Shown: positions 52,080 through 61,027 of the stretch, in pieces
How the letters are laid out: the number at the start of each line of letters is the position of its first letter
Position numbering within the stretch: the stretch's first letter is position 1
Source: Kribbella sandramycini
Lineage (GTDB): Bacteria; Actinomycetota; Actinomycetes; Propionibacteriales; Kribbellaceae
Reading direction: 5' to 3'
DNA length: 64,000 bases
Assembly (NCBI RefSeq): GCF_013131805.1
Contig: NZ_JABJRC010000001.1
Span: 1,116,001-1,180,000, forward strand
The notes under the pieces: model-generated
What the model saw: only the letters and a program-made list of their open reading frames with translations
Told to the model about the DNA's origin: nothing
The model's database searches: none
Translations under genes and position numbers: made by a program

Positions 52080-54407
52080 TCACCTATGACCGGCATCAGT
52101 CCCGGCTTGTGACACGACCGTCGGCGTAGCGAAGGAGAACCAGTCCAGGTTCCCGATGCCCGGGCCGTCCGAGGCGGCCACCAGGTAGACGTCGTGGACG
52201 CCCTTGGTGGTGGTGATCGGGATCGAGTGCGTGCGGAAGGTGTCGAACCCGCCGGTGGACGGCATCGTCATCGTGCCGATCACCGGCCCGTCCACCGCGT
52301 CGACGCGAATCTGGAAGCTCTTCCCGGCGTACGCCGGGTCCGCGCCGAGACTCGCCACGAAGAGGTTGCGGCCGGCCCCGAAGTCGACGGAGCGATAGCC
52401 GACCGAATCGCCACCGTCGAAGTTGCCCAGCACCGTCCCGGTTCCGGCGTAGTGTCGCGCGACACCGTTCCCGGTCGTGTACCGCTCCGCCTGCACGATC
52501 GTCTGGGTCAGCGCCGAACCTCCGGTCCACGGTTTGACGCCGTACGGATAGGCGCCCGCGTCCTTGGCCGGTGAGCCAGGCTTGAGACTGAAGTCGTTCC
52601 GCAGCGGGTCGGTGAACATCGGGTCGACCGCGTACGGCACGTTGCCCGACACAACGACTCCGGGCTTCGGAGCCACATCGCCGATGTTGTCCCGCACCAC
52701 CATGTTCTCGTACGACGACGAGAACAGGGTGATCGCGTTCGCGTCCGTACCGGAGGTGTTGTTGTACGCCCGGTTCCCCTTCGACCCGTCGCCGTTGAAC
52801 AGCGCCACGCCGTACGTCGTACTGCCGTACGCGACGTTGTGATGCAGCGTCACGTTGAACACGCTGTTGTCGGCATAGATGCCCGGTCCGAACGAAGCGC
52901 CGTACGGGTCCGGATCGTGCAGCAGATTGTGGTGGATGTCGGTACCGGCCATGTCCACGAAGCAGCAGATGTAGATCGCGCCGTTGTCGTTGACCAGGTG
53001 GCTGTAGTCCGACAGGTCGTTGTAGCTGATGTCGGAGCCCGACACCTTCCGCCCGGCGACCTTGTTGTCGATGTTGATGCTGCTGCGGCCGGTGGCGTAG
53101 ACGGTGTTGTTCCGGATGACGGCGTCGGAGCCCACCAGGTTGATCCCTGCGGCGTAGGTCCCCAGATAGTCGGTGTTCAGGATGGTGTTGTTCACGGCCG
53201 AGTTGTGCGAGCCGAGGACGGCGATACCGTTGCCGGAGCTCCAGTTCAGGTGGCTGTTCTTGATCGTGTTGTACTGCCCGCCGAGCACGATGCCGGACGT
53301 GGTCTCGCCCGCGGTGAGAAACCCGCAGTTGTCGTAGTCCTCGACCATGTTCGGGTCTTTCGTCACATCCAGGTACGCCGAGAGGTACGAACCGACGGTG
53401 CCGTCGATCGTGTTGTACGTCGACGTCGCCGACGTGCGGATCGAGGTGGCGTGGACGCCGATCCCGCGCAGCGTCACGTACGAGCGGCCGGACAGGTCGA
53501 CGCCCCAGTTGCGCTGCTTCGCCTCGATCGTGTGCTGACCGGCCGGGGCGCCGTCCGGCGTCCAGACATACAGCTTGTGGGTGTCCTTCGCGTAGAACCA
53601 CGTGTTCGGGCTGCCGAGTTCGGTCAGCTTCCCGCTGAGCGAGAACGGTGTCCCGGAACCGGAGTTCAGGCTGATGCAGTTGGGCAGCGAGGACGCCTCG
53701 AGCGAGCCGGGTGAGTAGCTCGTGACGGGCCCGGTCTCGGTCACGAACCAGTTCCGCACCGTGAAGCGGGCGCCGACCCAGTACCCGGCCGGCTGGGTCA
53801 GCTGCGTGGACGTGATGCCCGTGACCGTTCCGGTCTCGGCCTTGGCCATCTTCGGGTTCAGCGGGTTGGTGCCTGGATGCGGCCACTGCGCCTCGACGCT
53901 GAGCCCACCTTTCATGAACACCTGGTTCCCCGGCAGCGTCGGGTCCAGCGTCACGTTCGCCTGGTAGATGTGACCGCCGCGAACGGCGTCCCCGAAGGGT
54001 GACGCCGACAGGAATCGGTCGGACGCCGAGAGGTCGGCGAGCTCGGCAGTCGAAGTCTGGGTCCAGCCGGTCACCACGTCGGTGCCCTCGACGACCACGT
54101 CCGCGCCCGGCGCGGCGGCGTACGTGATCGGAGCGCTCGCCGTACCGCTCCGGGCCGGTACGACGGCCTCGCGGTAGGTGCCGGAGGCGATGAGACAGGT
54201 GTCCCCCGCCTGCATCACCTCCGCACAGCGCTGGATGTGCTGGTACGGCGCGGCAGCGGTTCCGGCGGCGGAGTCCGATCCGCTCGGGCTGACGTAGTAC
54301 GTCCGAAGGTTCGGGCGGCCGGCCGGCTCGACGCCGACAGAGCCGGAGAGGCTGAGTGCGAGGGCGGAGGTCGCGGCGATCCCCGCACGGAACAGGGTCA
54401 GGATCAT
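52080..54407 (-). CDS. Secreted right-handed beta-helix protein with C-terminal CBM-like domain
   Basis: 775 residues. Signal peptide (MILTLFRAGIAATSALALSLSG...), DUF1565-like start (YYVSPSGSDSAAGTAAAPYQHIQRCAEVMQAGDTCLIASGTYREAV), a parallel beta-helix with N-rich rungs (TIKNSHLNWSSGNGIAVLGSHNSAVNNTILN, AVIRNNTVYATGRSSINIDN), and a C-terminal CBM6/35-like jelly roll (QAERYTTGNGVARHYAGTG..., DGGDSVGYRSVDFGAGRNLFVASLG). Probable polysaccharide lyase or depolymerase acting on an acidic polymer outside the cell. Starts at ATG 54407 next to AATCGA-type operators shared with the divergent GntR gene and the sugar transporter, implying degradation plus uptake of one substrate. Confidence 0.85.
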   Translation of the reverse strand: MILTLFRAGIAATSALALSLSGSVGVEPAGRPNLRTYYVSPSGSDSAAGTAAAPYQHIQRCAEVMQAGDTCLIASGTYREAVVPARSGTASAPITYAAAPGADVVVEGTDVVTGWTQTSTAELADLSASDRFLSASPFGDAVRGGHIYQANVTLDPTLPGNQVFMKGGLSVEAQWPHPGTNPLNPKMAKAETGTVTGITSTQLTQPAGYWVGARFTVRNWFVTETGPVTSYSPGSLEASSLPNCISLNSGSGTPFSLSGKLTELGSPNTWFYAKDTHKLYVWTPDGAPAGQHTIEAKQRNWGVDLSGRSYVTLRGIGVHATSIRTSATSTYNTIDGTVGSYLSAYLDVTKDPNMVEDYDNCGFLTAGETTSGIVLGGQYNTIKNSHLNWSSGNGIAVLGSHNSAVNNTILNTDYLGTYAAGINLVGSDAVIRNNTVYATGRSSINIDNKVAGRKVSGSDISYNDLSDYSHLVNDNGAIYICCFVDMAGTDIHHNLLHDPDPYGASFGPGIYADNSVFNVTLHHNVAYGSTTYGVALFNGDGSKGNRAYNNTSGTDANAITLFSSSYENMVVRDNIGDVAPKPGVVVSGNVPYAVDPMFTDPLRNDFSLKPGSPAKDAGAYPYGVKPWTGGSALTQTIVQAERYTTGNGVARHYAGTGTVLGNFDGGDSVGYRSVDFGAGRNLFVASLGADPAYAGKSFQIRVDAVDGPVIGTMTMPSTGGFDTFRTHSIPITTTKGVHDVYLVAASDGPGIGNLDWFSFATPTVVSQAGTDAGHR

Positions 54408-54415
54408 CTCAATCC

Positions 54416-54437
54416 AATCGCTAATCGATTATTGATC
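54416..54437. promoter_or_regulatory. GntR operator candidates in front of the beta-helix gene
   Basis: Overlapping sites AATCGC-TAA-TCGATT (54416-54430) and AATCGA-TTA-TTGATC (54423-54437), nine bases upstream of the beta-helix ATG. Confidence 0.6.
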
Positions 54438-54478
54438 GGAAGGTAGACTGCTCCGCGGACGCCGTCAATGGCCGGCCT

Positions 54479-54500
54479 GGTCGATAATCGTTGATCGGTA
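54479..54500. promoter_or_regulatory. GntR operator candidate in front of the GntR gene
   Basis: Degenerate copy GGTCGA-TAA-TCGTTG, overlapped by AATCGT-TGA-TCGGTA, 23 bases before the GntR GTG; fits autoregulation. Confidence 0.45.
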
Positions 54501-54522
54501 GCGACGAACGAGGGGTAACACG

Positions 54523-55176
54523 GTGGCTTTCGAGGACGCATCGGTCACGCAGGAACTGCTGTCGGACAAGGTGTACGGACTGGTCCGCAAGGGCATCCTG
54601 GACGGCAGTCAGGCACCGGGCAGCCGGCTCGTCGAGTCGGAGATCGCCCGGACACTCGGCGTCAGCCAGGCGCCGGTGCGGGACGCGATCAAACGGCTGG
54701 CCCACGAAGGCATGGTGATCTCGCTCCCCCGCCGCGGCAACTACGTCACCGAACTCTCGCCCGAGGAGTTCACGATCGGCCGCGAGCTGCGCGCCGCAGT
54801 CGAGCAGATCGGCGCCGAGACGGTGACCCGGCTGTCCGGAGTCGACAGCTCCCGGTTGCGCATGGTCGCCGAGCAGATGGTGGTCGCGGCGGCCGCCGAT
54901 GACCGTGCCGAGCTGCGCCTGCTGGACATGCAGTTCCACCGGACGGCGATCGAGCTGGCCGACAGCCCGCTGCTCGTCCGGGTGTGGTCGATCATGGAGC
55001 CGAGCCTGATCAGCCAGCACGTGATCGGCGATCCGGCCTTCTCCGGAGACTGGGACGCAGTCGCGCGCGACCACGTCCGGCTGGTCGATCTGCTGGACGC
55101 CGGCGACGCCGCGGTGGCCGGTCAGGCCTTCTTCGTGCACGCCGTCGGGCAGGGCGAGTTCCCCGCCAGGTCCTGA
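54523..55176 (+). CDS. GntR-family regulator (FadR/FCD subfamily)
   Basis: 217 residues. N-terminal winged helix KVYGLVRKGILDGSQAPGSRLVESEIARTLGVSQAPVRDAIKRLAHEGMVISLPRRGNYV; C-terminal all-helical FCD effector domain with metal-site residues spread through RELRAAVEQIGAE, MQFHRTAIELAD and DWDAVARDHVRLVDLLDAGD. Such proteins usually repress sugar-acid pathways until the acid binds. GTG 54523 with AGGGG seven bases upstream. AATCGA-N3-TCGATT sites lie in both flanking promoters. Confidence 0.92.
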   Translation: MAFEDASVTQELLSDKVYGLVRKGILDGSQAPGSRLVESEIARTLGVSQAPVRDAIKRLAHEGMVISLPRRGNYVTELSPEEFTIGRELRAAVEQIGAETVTRLSGVDSSRLRMVAEQMVVAAAADDRAELRLLDMQFHRTAIELADSPLLVRVWSIMEPSLISQHVIGDPAFSGDWDAVARDHVRLVDLLDAGDAAVAGQAFFVHAVGQGEFPARS

Positions 55177-55223
55177 CGGGCCTTGGTTGACGGGGGACGA
55201 TTTCCCGACTTACCGTGATCGCC

Positions 55224-55238
55224 AATCGATAGTCGATT
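55224..55238. promoter_or_regulatory. GntR operator candidate in front of the sugar ABC operon
   Basis: AATCGA-TAG-TCGATT, perfect arms, 18 bases upstream of the binding-protein GTG. Confidence 0.65.
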
Positions 55239-55256
55239 AACGTTCGGAGGAGGATC

Positions 55257-56528
55257 GTGACCGCCACCCGACGGCGCTATCGCGTCATCACGGCTACCGG
55301 CCTGGCCCTGACCGCACTGCTCACGGCCTCGGCCTGCGGTGGCCAGAGCCAGGACGAGGCCGACGGTAAGAAGACAGTGCGGATGCTGGTGAATGTGACA
55401 CCGGCCCTTCCGGTCAGCTTCTACGAGGACCTGGTGGCCCCGTTCGAGCAGGCCCATCCCGGCATCACCGTCAAGATCGAGGCGCCGACCGCGGCCACCG
55501 GCAACGTCCAGGAGACGCTGACCCAGCAACTGGCCGCCGGCACCGAGCCCGACCTTCTGGGCGGCCAGACGACGGCCGCCGAGGCCAAGGTGATGGCCAC
55601 CTTCCCGGACGAGCCGTGGGTGCGCGAGACCCCGTTCGCCAAGGAGCTGCAGATCGACGGCCGGCAGTGGACGGTCGGCGCGTCGTTCCAGGCCCAGAGC
55701 CTGGTCTTCTACAACAAGGACGCTTTCGCCAAGGCCGGCATCACCACTCCCCCGAAGACGGTCGACGAGTTCACCGCCGTCCTGAAGAAGATCAAGCAAG
55801 CCGGTGGCTACACCCCGCTGGAGACCGCGGGCGAGTGGGTGACCGCGGCGCAGTTCCAGCAGCTCGCCAACGCGGCCGTCATGCAGAACGACGCGAACTG
55901 GTATGCCAAACGCAACAAGGGCGAGGTCAGTTTCGCGGCCAGCGACTACAAGAAGTACGCCGAGATCTACAAGTCGTGGATCGACGACGGGCTCGTGTCC
56001 AAGAACGCGAACGGCGTCAAGTAGAACGACTCACTGGTCGACTTCACCTCCGGCAAGGCCGCGACGTACGTGATGGGCAATTGGGCGGTGCCCACCATCG
56101 ACCAGGCCAAGCCGAAGTTCGGGGTCGGCGTCTTCGCGGCGCCGTCGTTCGACGGCAAGCCGGTGCCACAGGTCGGCGGCGCGGGCGACCTCTACAGCGT
56201 GCTGAACTCGTCGAAGCACAAGGCGGAAGCCTTCGAGCTGGTCAAGTACCTGGTCAGCGACAAGACCGCCGTCCAGAAGCAGCTCGTTGCAGAGGGCAAC
56301 TTCCGGACCGGGTTCAGCTACCAGGCGTCGCCGTTGACCCAGGAGATCCAGAAGATCGTCGATGCCGCTCCGGGTGCGGTGGTGGCCGGTGACGGCTTCG
56401 GCGACAACACGGCTCCGAACGGCTGGTCGGCCGAGCTCACCAAGATCCTGCAGAAGCTGTACCTCGGCGACTCCGCCGAGCAGGCGATCGCGGCGATGGA
56501 CAAGTGGTGGACCGGGAATGCCGGCTGA
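55257..56528 (+). pseudogene. Sugar ABC transporter substrate-binding lipoprotein interrupted by an in-frame TAG
   Basis: Family 1 extracellular solute-binding protein, 423 codons if read through. Signal peptide with lipobox-like LTASAC (Cys27); PDLLGGQTTAAEAKV, WTVGASFQAQSLVFYNKDAFAKAGI and TSGKAATYVMGNWAVPTIDQA are standard. Codon 256 (56022-56024) is TAG after NANGVK; the frame continues immediately with NDSLVDFTSGKAATYV and runs intact to 56528 with normal codon use. CAG to TAG is a one-base change. So this is a fresh nonsense mutation, a sequencing error, or readthrough; the truncated 255-residue form should not function. GTG 55257 follows GGAGGAGG. The permease gene overlaps its true end by eleven bases. 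Confidence 0.85.
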
Positions 56529-57414
56529 CCGTCCGTCGAGACGCCTCGGAGCGGGGGCGGGCGACGTCGCGATGCTCGCCCCCGCCCTGGCCCTGGTGCT
56601 CGTCTTCATCCTGGTCCCGATCGGGATCGCGGGCTACCTCAGCCTGACCGACTGGGACGGCTTCACGCCGCGCCCGGGGTTCGTCGGGTGGGAGAACTAC
56701 CGGCGGATCTTCGACGACGAGCCGCTCGTGCAGGCGGCCGTCGTCACGCTGGTCATCGCTGTCGTCGGGACCCTGTTCGCCAACGCGCTCGGTCTCGGGA
56801 TGGCGCTGCTCGTCGACGGCCCCGGGCGGTTCAAGTCCCTCGCGCGGGGCGCCCTCTTCTATCCGTACATCATCGGCGCGGTGATCATCGGCTTCCTCTG
56901 GTCGGCGATCCTCGGCAGCAACGGCGCGGTGAACTCCGTACTGAAGGCACTCGGCGGCGCCGGCATCCCCTTCCTGGCCGAACCGTCCTGGGCTCTGGTC
57001 AGCCTGGTCCTGGTGATCATCTGGGCGAACTTCGGCGTGACGATGGTCCTCTACCTGGCCGGGTTGCAGACGCTGCCCGGCGAATTGATGGAGGCCGCAC
57101 TGATCGACGGCGCGAGCACCTGGCAGACCTTCTGGCGGGTGAAGTTCGCGCTGCTCGCACCGGTCGTCACGATCAATCTCGTCCTGACGATGATCTCGCT
57201 GCTCCGCACCTACGAGCTCGTCCTCGCGCTGACTGCGGGTGGTCCGGCCGGCACCACACAGACCATCACCTATTACATCCTGACCATCTCCTTCGCGAAC
57301 GGGAAGCTCGGGTACGGCGCCGCCCAGGCCGTCCTGCTGATGATCGTCATCCTGGTGGTCACCGTTGCCCTGACGGCGATGCGCCGCCGGGCCGAGAGGG
57401 ACGTCGCCGCATGA
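56518..57414 (+). CDS. Sugar ABC transporter permease, MalF/UgpA type
   Basis: 298 residues, six membrane helices (VAMLAPALALVLVFILVPIGI, VVTLVIAVVGTLFANALGLGMALLV, YPYIIGAVIIGFLWSAILG and others). EAA loop reads EAALIDGASTWQTFWRVKFALLAP, the contact with the ATPase. YELVLALTAGGPAGTTQTITYYI is typical of MalF-like partners. ATG 56518 overlaps the end of the binding-protein gene. No ATPase gene is present; a shared MsiK-type ATPase elsewhere is the usual actinobacterial solution. Confidence 0.93.
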   Translation: MPADRPSRRLGAGAGDVAMLAPALALVLVFILVPIGIAGYLSLTDWDGFTPRPGFVGWENYRRIFDDEPLVQAAVVTLVIAVVGTLFANALGLGMALLVDGPGRFKSLARGALFYPYIIGAVIIGFLWSAILGSNGAVNSVLKALGGAGIPFLAEPSWALVSLVLVIIWANFGVTMVLYLAGLQTLPGELMEAALIDGASTWQTFWRVKFALLAPVVTINLVLTMISLLRTYELVLALTAGGPAGTTQTITYYILTISFANGKLGYGAAQAVLLMIVILVVTVALTAMRRRAERDVAA

Positions 57415-58229
57415 GAGTCATCCGGACCAGCATCCTCACCGTTGCGGGCGCCGTCATGCTCGCGCCGCTCTATCTGCTGGTCGTGAACAGCTTCAAGTCG
57501 CAACAGGACATCATGGAGCGACCCTTCAGCTTCCTGGTCCACCTCTCCCCCAGCTATCTCTGGGACGCGCTGACCGCGCCGACGTACAACGTGGTCCGCG
57601 GCTACCTGGTGACCGCCGGGTTCGTGATCGGGGTCGGATTGCTGTGCCTCCTGGTCACGATCCCGGCCGCGTACGTCGTTGCCCGTGGCATGCGCCGGGC
57701 GCACCGCGTGGCGCTGATGATCATGCTCGCCGGGCTGTTCATCCCGAGTCAGGTGCTCGTCATCCCGGTCGTTTACGTGCTCAGGTCGATCGGGCTGATG
57801 GGGACCGTACCTGGCTTCCTGCTGTTCGAGACGACGCTGACCATCCCGGTGTCGGTGTTCCTGTTCACCGGGTTCATCCAGACGATCCCGCGTCAGCTGG
57901 ACGAGGCCGCCCGGATCGACGGCGCGAGCCGGTTCCGCATCCTGGTCCAGGTGATCGTGCCGCTGATGCGGCCCGCGATCGCGACCGTCGTCGTACTGAA
58001 CGCGGTCAGCGTCTGGGCCGACTTCGTCAACCCGCAGATCATCCTCGGCCCGGCGTCGGGGATCTACACCGTCACCACCGGCGTGTACGCCGCAATCGGC
58101 CAGTTCAGCACGAACTTCGCCGCGGTCTACCCGAACCTGCTGCTCGCGATCGCGCCGGTCTTCGTGTTCTTCGTCTTCATGCAGCGGCACATCATCAGCG
58201 GACTCACCTCGGGGGCACTCAAAGGATGA
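57411..58229 (+). CDS. Sugar ABC transporter permease, MalG/UgpE type
   Basis: 272 residues, six helices. VNSFKSQQDIMERPFSF after helix 1 and EAARIDGASRFRILVQVIVPLMRPA (EAA loop) identify a MalG-type permease. Ends FFVFMQRHIISGLTSGALKG, the common C-terminus. ATGA overlap with both neighbours, so it is translated coupled within the operon. Confidence 0.94.
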   Translation: MRVIRTSILTVAGAVMLAPLYLLVVNSFKSQQDIMERPFSFLVHLSPSYLWDALTAPTYNVVRGYLVTAGFVIGVGLLCLLVTIPAAYVVARGMRRAHRVALMIMLAGLFIPSQVLVIPVVYVLRSIGLMGTVPGFLLFETTLTIPVSVFLFTGFIQTIPRQLDEAARIDGASRFRILVQVIVPLMRPAIATVVVLNAVSVWADFVNPQIILGPASGIYTVTTGVYAAIGQFSTNFAAVYPNLLLAIAPVFVFFVFMQRHIISGLTSGALKG

Positions 58230-60148
58230 TCAGGATCACGGCCAGTACGCCGGTCGTCCAGCCACCCGAGTGGGCCGTTCTGCAGCGTCACCTGATGGCC
58301 ACGATCGAAGCCGCGTGGCGCGAGTTCGAGGCCAAGTACACCGGACTTGACGGCCGGCTGCGCTACCACGGGCAGCTGTTCGGTCGCGACGGCGTCGACG
58401 ACTTCTACGAGCCGTTCTTCAACTGGCCGACGTTCTACCTGCTGGGTGGTTCGGACGAGATTCTGGCCGCGGCGAAGCGGCATTGGGAAGGTGTGACCAG
58501 GCAGCTCACGGAGCGTGGCTTCCTGGTCGACGAGTACGAACGCGGCTACGACTGGTTCCACCAGGGCGAGTCGATGGTGTTCTTCTACGCCTTGTGCGCC
58601 GCCGACCCGGCCGACCCGGTCTTCCGGGAGCGGGCGCTGCGGTTCGCCAGGCTCTACCTTCCGGGATCACCCAACTACGATCCCGAACACCGGATCGTCG
58701 TCGCCCCGCACAACGGCTCGGGAGGGCCGCGGCCGGGGGTCGGCGAGGAGTGGCAGAGCTACTCCGCAGCGCAACTCGGTATGAAGCCGTACGGGCTCCC
58801 ACTCGACGATCTCGACGGCATCCGGACCTGGGACGACCTCGCCGGACCGGGAAACGCCGAGCGGATGGGGCAGGCGATGCAGGAGCGGATGGGCGTCGGC
58901 GACACCGCCGTCAACCTCGCCGCCACCTCGCTCGCCGCCAACGCCTGGCTCTACGACAACGCGGACGAGTTCCGGGATTGGATCATCGAGTACGTCGACG
59001 CGTGGCGGAAACGCGCCGACGACAACAACGGCCTGATCCCGGACAACGTCGGTCCTGATGGCGGTGTCGGCGAGCTGCATTCGGGCAACTGGTACGGCGG
59101 CCACTACGGATGGGCGTGGCCGCACGGATTGCACTCGGTCGGATCGGCGGCGCTGGTTGCTGCCAGCAATGACTTTCTCGTCCGCGGGGACGAGTCCGCG
59201 TGGAACCTGGCCCGGGTCCCGCTCGACACCGTGCTCGCACACGCCCGGCGGCAGCACTTCGATCCCGAGGCGTCGACGCTCGGCCACTGGTGGAAGGGGC
59301 ATCTCGGCGAGGACATCCAGCACGAGGTCGAACTGGTGCCGTACCGGCACTCGGCCAAGGGCTGGTTCGACTGGCATCCGGCACCGATCCATTTCCTGTT
59401 CTGGCTGTGGTGGAACACCGGCAGCGCCGGTGACCGGGTCCGGCTCGAGCAAACTCTCGCCCGGTCCGGGTACCACTGGCGCCGGGTTCGTCAGTTCCGC
59501 GACAAGGAGGAGGCCGGGCACGAGGCCGCGTGGTACGCGTGGTTGCGCGGGGAGTATCCCGACCACCCTCGGCAGAGCCTGCTGATGGCACTCGGGCAGG
59601 TTGCGCAACGGCTCGCGCTGATCCGGCAGGACGACACGCTCGGGCAGGGCGACGACATCCACTGGTGGCAGCAGGTCAACCCGGTGGCGACCGAGATCCT
59701 CTCGCAACAGATTCTCGGTGCGCCCACGACGCTCTACAACGGCGGTCTGCCGGTCGCACGGCTGCGGTGGTGGGACCATGAGCGCCGGCGGCCCGGTCTT
59801 CCGGAAGTTGTCGCGGTTCTGGTGCGGCACCTGTCCGAGGAGGAAATCGGCTGCACGCTGGTCAACCTCGATCCGGTCCGCACCCGGTGGGTCGTCGTCC
59901 AGGCGGGCGGATGGGGTGAGGACCGCATCGACCAGGTCAGCTACGACACGTTGGCCGACGGGTGGCCAGGGCCGGTGCACGGCCGATCCGACATCACCGA
60001 ACCGGCTCGCGAGCAGCGACAAGGCCCCGTCGGCGCGAACAACCTCGTGATCGAACTCCCTCCGCTCACCCAGGTCTCACCGACATTCCGCCTGACCCGG
60101 CGGGCATATCCGGCCCGCCACCAGACCTATCCGGAAGGCCCCAGATGA
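58226..60148 (+). CDS. Uncharacterised (alpha/alpha)-barrel-like protein, possibly carbohydrate-active
   Basis: 640 residues, cytoplasmic. Not firmly recognised. It is rich in Trp/Tyr/His clusters of the kind seen in alpha/alpha-barrel glycosidases and lyases: DDFYEPFFNWPTFYLLGG, EYERGYDWFHQGESMVFFYALC, ELHSGNWYGGHYGWAWPHGL, LGHWWKGHLGEDIQHE, WFDWHPAPIHFLFWLWWNTG and WWQQVNPVATEIL. The C-terminal 150 residues look like a beta-sandwich (CTLVNLDPVRTRWVVVQAGGWGE). ATGA overlap with the MalG-type gene and with the RraA-type gene places it inside the uptake operon, so it probably processes the imported oligosaccharide. Predicted activity should be treated as open. Confidence 0.6.
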   Translation: MIRITASTPVVQPPEWAVLQRHLMATIEAAWREFEAKYTGLDGRLRYHGQLFGRDGVDDFYEPFFNWPTFYLLGGSDEILAAAKRHWEGVTRQLTERGFLVDEYERGYDWFHQGESMVFFYALCAADPADPVFRERALRFARLYLPGSPNYDPEHRIVVAPHNGSGGPRPGVGEEWQSYSAAQLGMKPYGLPLDDLDGIRTWDDLAGPGNAERMGQAMQERMGVGDTAVNLAATSLAANAWLYDNADEFRDWIIEYVDAWRKRADDNNGLIPDNVGPDGGVGELHSGNWYGGHYGWAWPHGLHSVGSAALVAASNDFLVRGDESAWNLARVPLDTVLAHARRQHFDPEASTLGHWWKGHLGEDIQHEVELVPYRHSAKGWFDWHPAPIHFLFWLWWNTGSAGDRVRLEQTLARSGYHWRRVRQFRDKEEAGHEAAWYAWLRGEYPDHPRQSLLMALGQVAQRLALIRQDDTLGQGDDIHWWQQVNPVATEILSQQILGAPTTLYNGGLPVARLRWWDHERRRPGLPEVVAVLVRHLSEEEIGCTLVNLDPVRTRWVVVQAGGWGEDRIDQVSYDTLADGWPGPVHGRSDITEPAREQRQGPVGANNLVIELPPLTQVSPTFRLTRRAYPARHQTYPEGPR

Positions 60149-60930
60149 CACCGCCCCACGACCGCCCCGTCGTCACGCTCCCCGTTCGCGGGCCCGACTT
60201 CCAGCGCGCACCCCGCCAACTCGTCGACGGCGTGGGGAGCGTGTCCGCCGCGACCTCGGCGGCCCTCCTGCACAAGCTCGGCATCCGGCGTACCTGGATC
60301 AACGGACCCGAGCCACTTGTCGCGAATCAGCAGGCCGTCGCCGGGTCCGCGCTGACCCTGCAGTTCATGCCGCAGCGCGAGGACATCGCCAGCGGCGCCG
60401 AGCAGGAGACCATCGAGCGCACGACCGCGCTCTGGGCGGTTCTCGAGTCGGTCCAGCCGGGCGACGTCCTCGTCATCCAGGCGTACGGCAGCGCTTACAC
60501 CGGTTGTCTCGGCGACATGCTCGTGCGCTACTTCAAGAAGCGTGGCGGCGCCGGCATCGTCGTCGACGGCCGCATCCGCGACGCGCGGCGGGTCCGGCAG
60601 CTCGGCGTACCGATCTGGTGCACGGGCACGACTCCCAACTACGCCTCGCAATCCGAGCTCTTCCCGTGGGCGTACGACGTCCCGGTCGCTGTCGGCGGCG
60701 CTCTCTGCCTGCCGGGCGACATCATCGTCGCGGATGACGACGGCGCCGTCGTCGTCCCGGTCGGTCAGGCTGATGCGCTGGTGCGTGAAGCGCGCAGTCA
60801 CGAGGACTGGGAGCGCTTCAGCCGCGCCCGCCTCGACGAAGGCGCCCGGCTGTCCGACTACTACCCCCTCGGCGACAACAGCCGCGCCGAGTTCGAGGAG
60901 TGGTCCCGGTCCCAGGAGTGCAACTCCTAG
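60145..60930 (+). CDS. RraA-like / HMG-CHA aldolase-type protein
   Basis: 261 residues. The RraA fold pattern is clear: VSAATSAALLHKLGIRRTWINGPEPL, VAGSALTLQFMP, VLVIQAYGSAYTGCLGDMLVRYFKKRGGAGIVVDGRIRDARRVRQLGVPIW (metal-binding D and R of the DGRxRD motif) and PGDIIVADDDGAVVVP. Characterised relatives are class II pyruvate aldolases acting on 4-hydroxy-4-methyl-2-oxoglutarate or related keto acids, a sensible last step of sugar-acid breakdown. ATGA overlap with the preceding gene. An AGGAGT palindrome overlaps its stop codon. Confidence 0.88.
   Translation: MTPPHDRPVVTLPVRGPDFQRAPRQLVDGVGSVSAATSAALLHKLGIRRTWINGPEPLVANQQAVAGSALTLQFMPQREDIASGAEQETIERTTALWAVLESVQPGDVLVIQAYGSAYTGCLGDMLVRYFKKRGGAGIVVDGRIRDARRVRQLGVPIWCTGTTPNYASQSELFPWAYDVPVAVGGALCLPGDIIVADDDGAVVVPVGQADALVREARSHEDWERFSRARLDEGARLSDYYPLGDNSRAEFEEWSRSQECNS
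60914..60928. promoter_or_regulatory. AGGART palindrome, copy 5
   Basis: AGGAGT-GCA-ACTCCT followed by A, perfect arms, 100 bases upstream of the MBL-fold start; partly inside the 3' end of the RraA-type gene. Confidence 0.5.
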
Positions 60931-60951
60931 GGTCGACATCCAATCCGGCAC

Positions 60952-60971
60952 TGACAGTAGATCTCCTGTCA
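60952..60971. promoter_or_regulatory. 20-bp near-palindrome upstream of the MBL-fold gene
   Basis: TGACAGTAGATCTCCTGTCA, 18 of 20 positions symmetric about AGATCT; 57 bases before the TTG start. Confidence 0.5.
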
Positions 60972-61027
60972 CGAATCGCGATCACATCTTGTCTTCAGTG
61001 CAGAATCCCTTCCTAAGGAGACGAATC

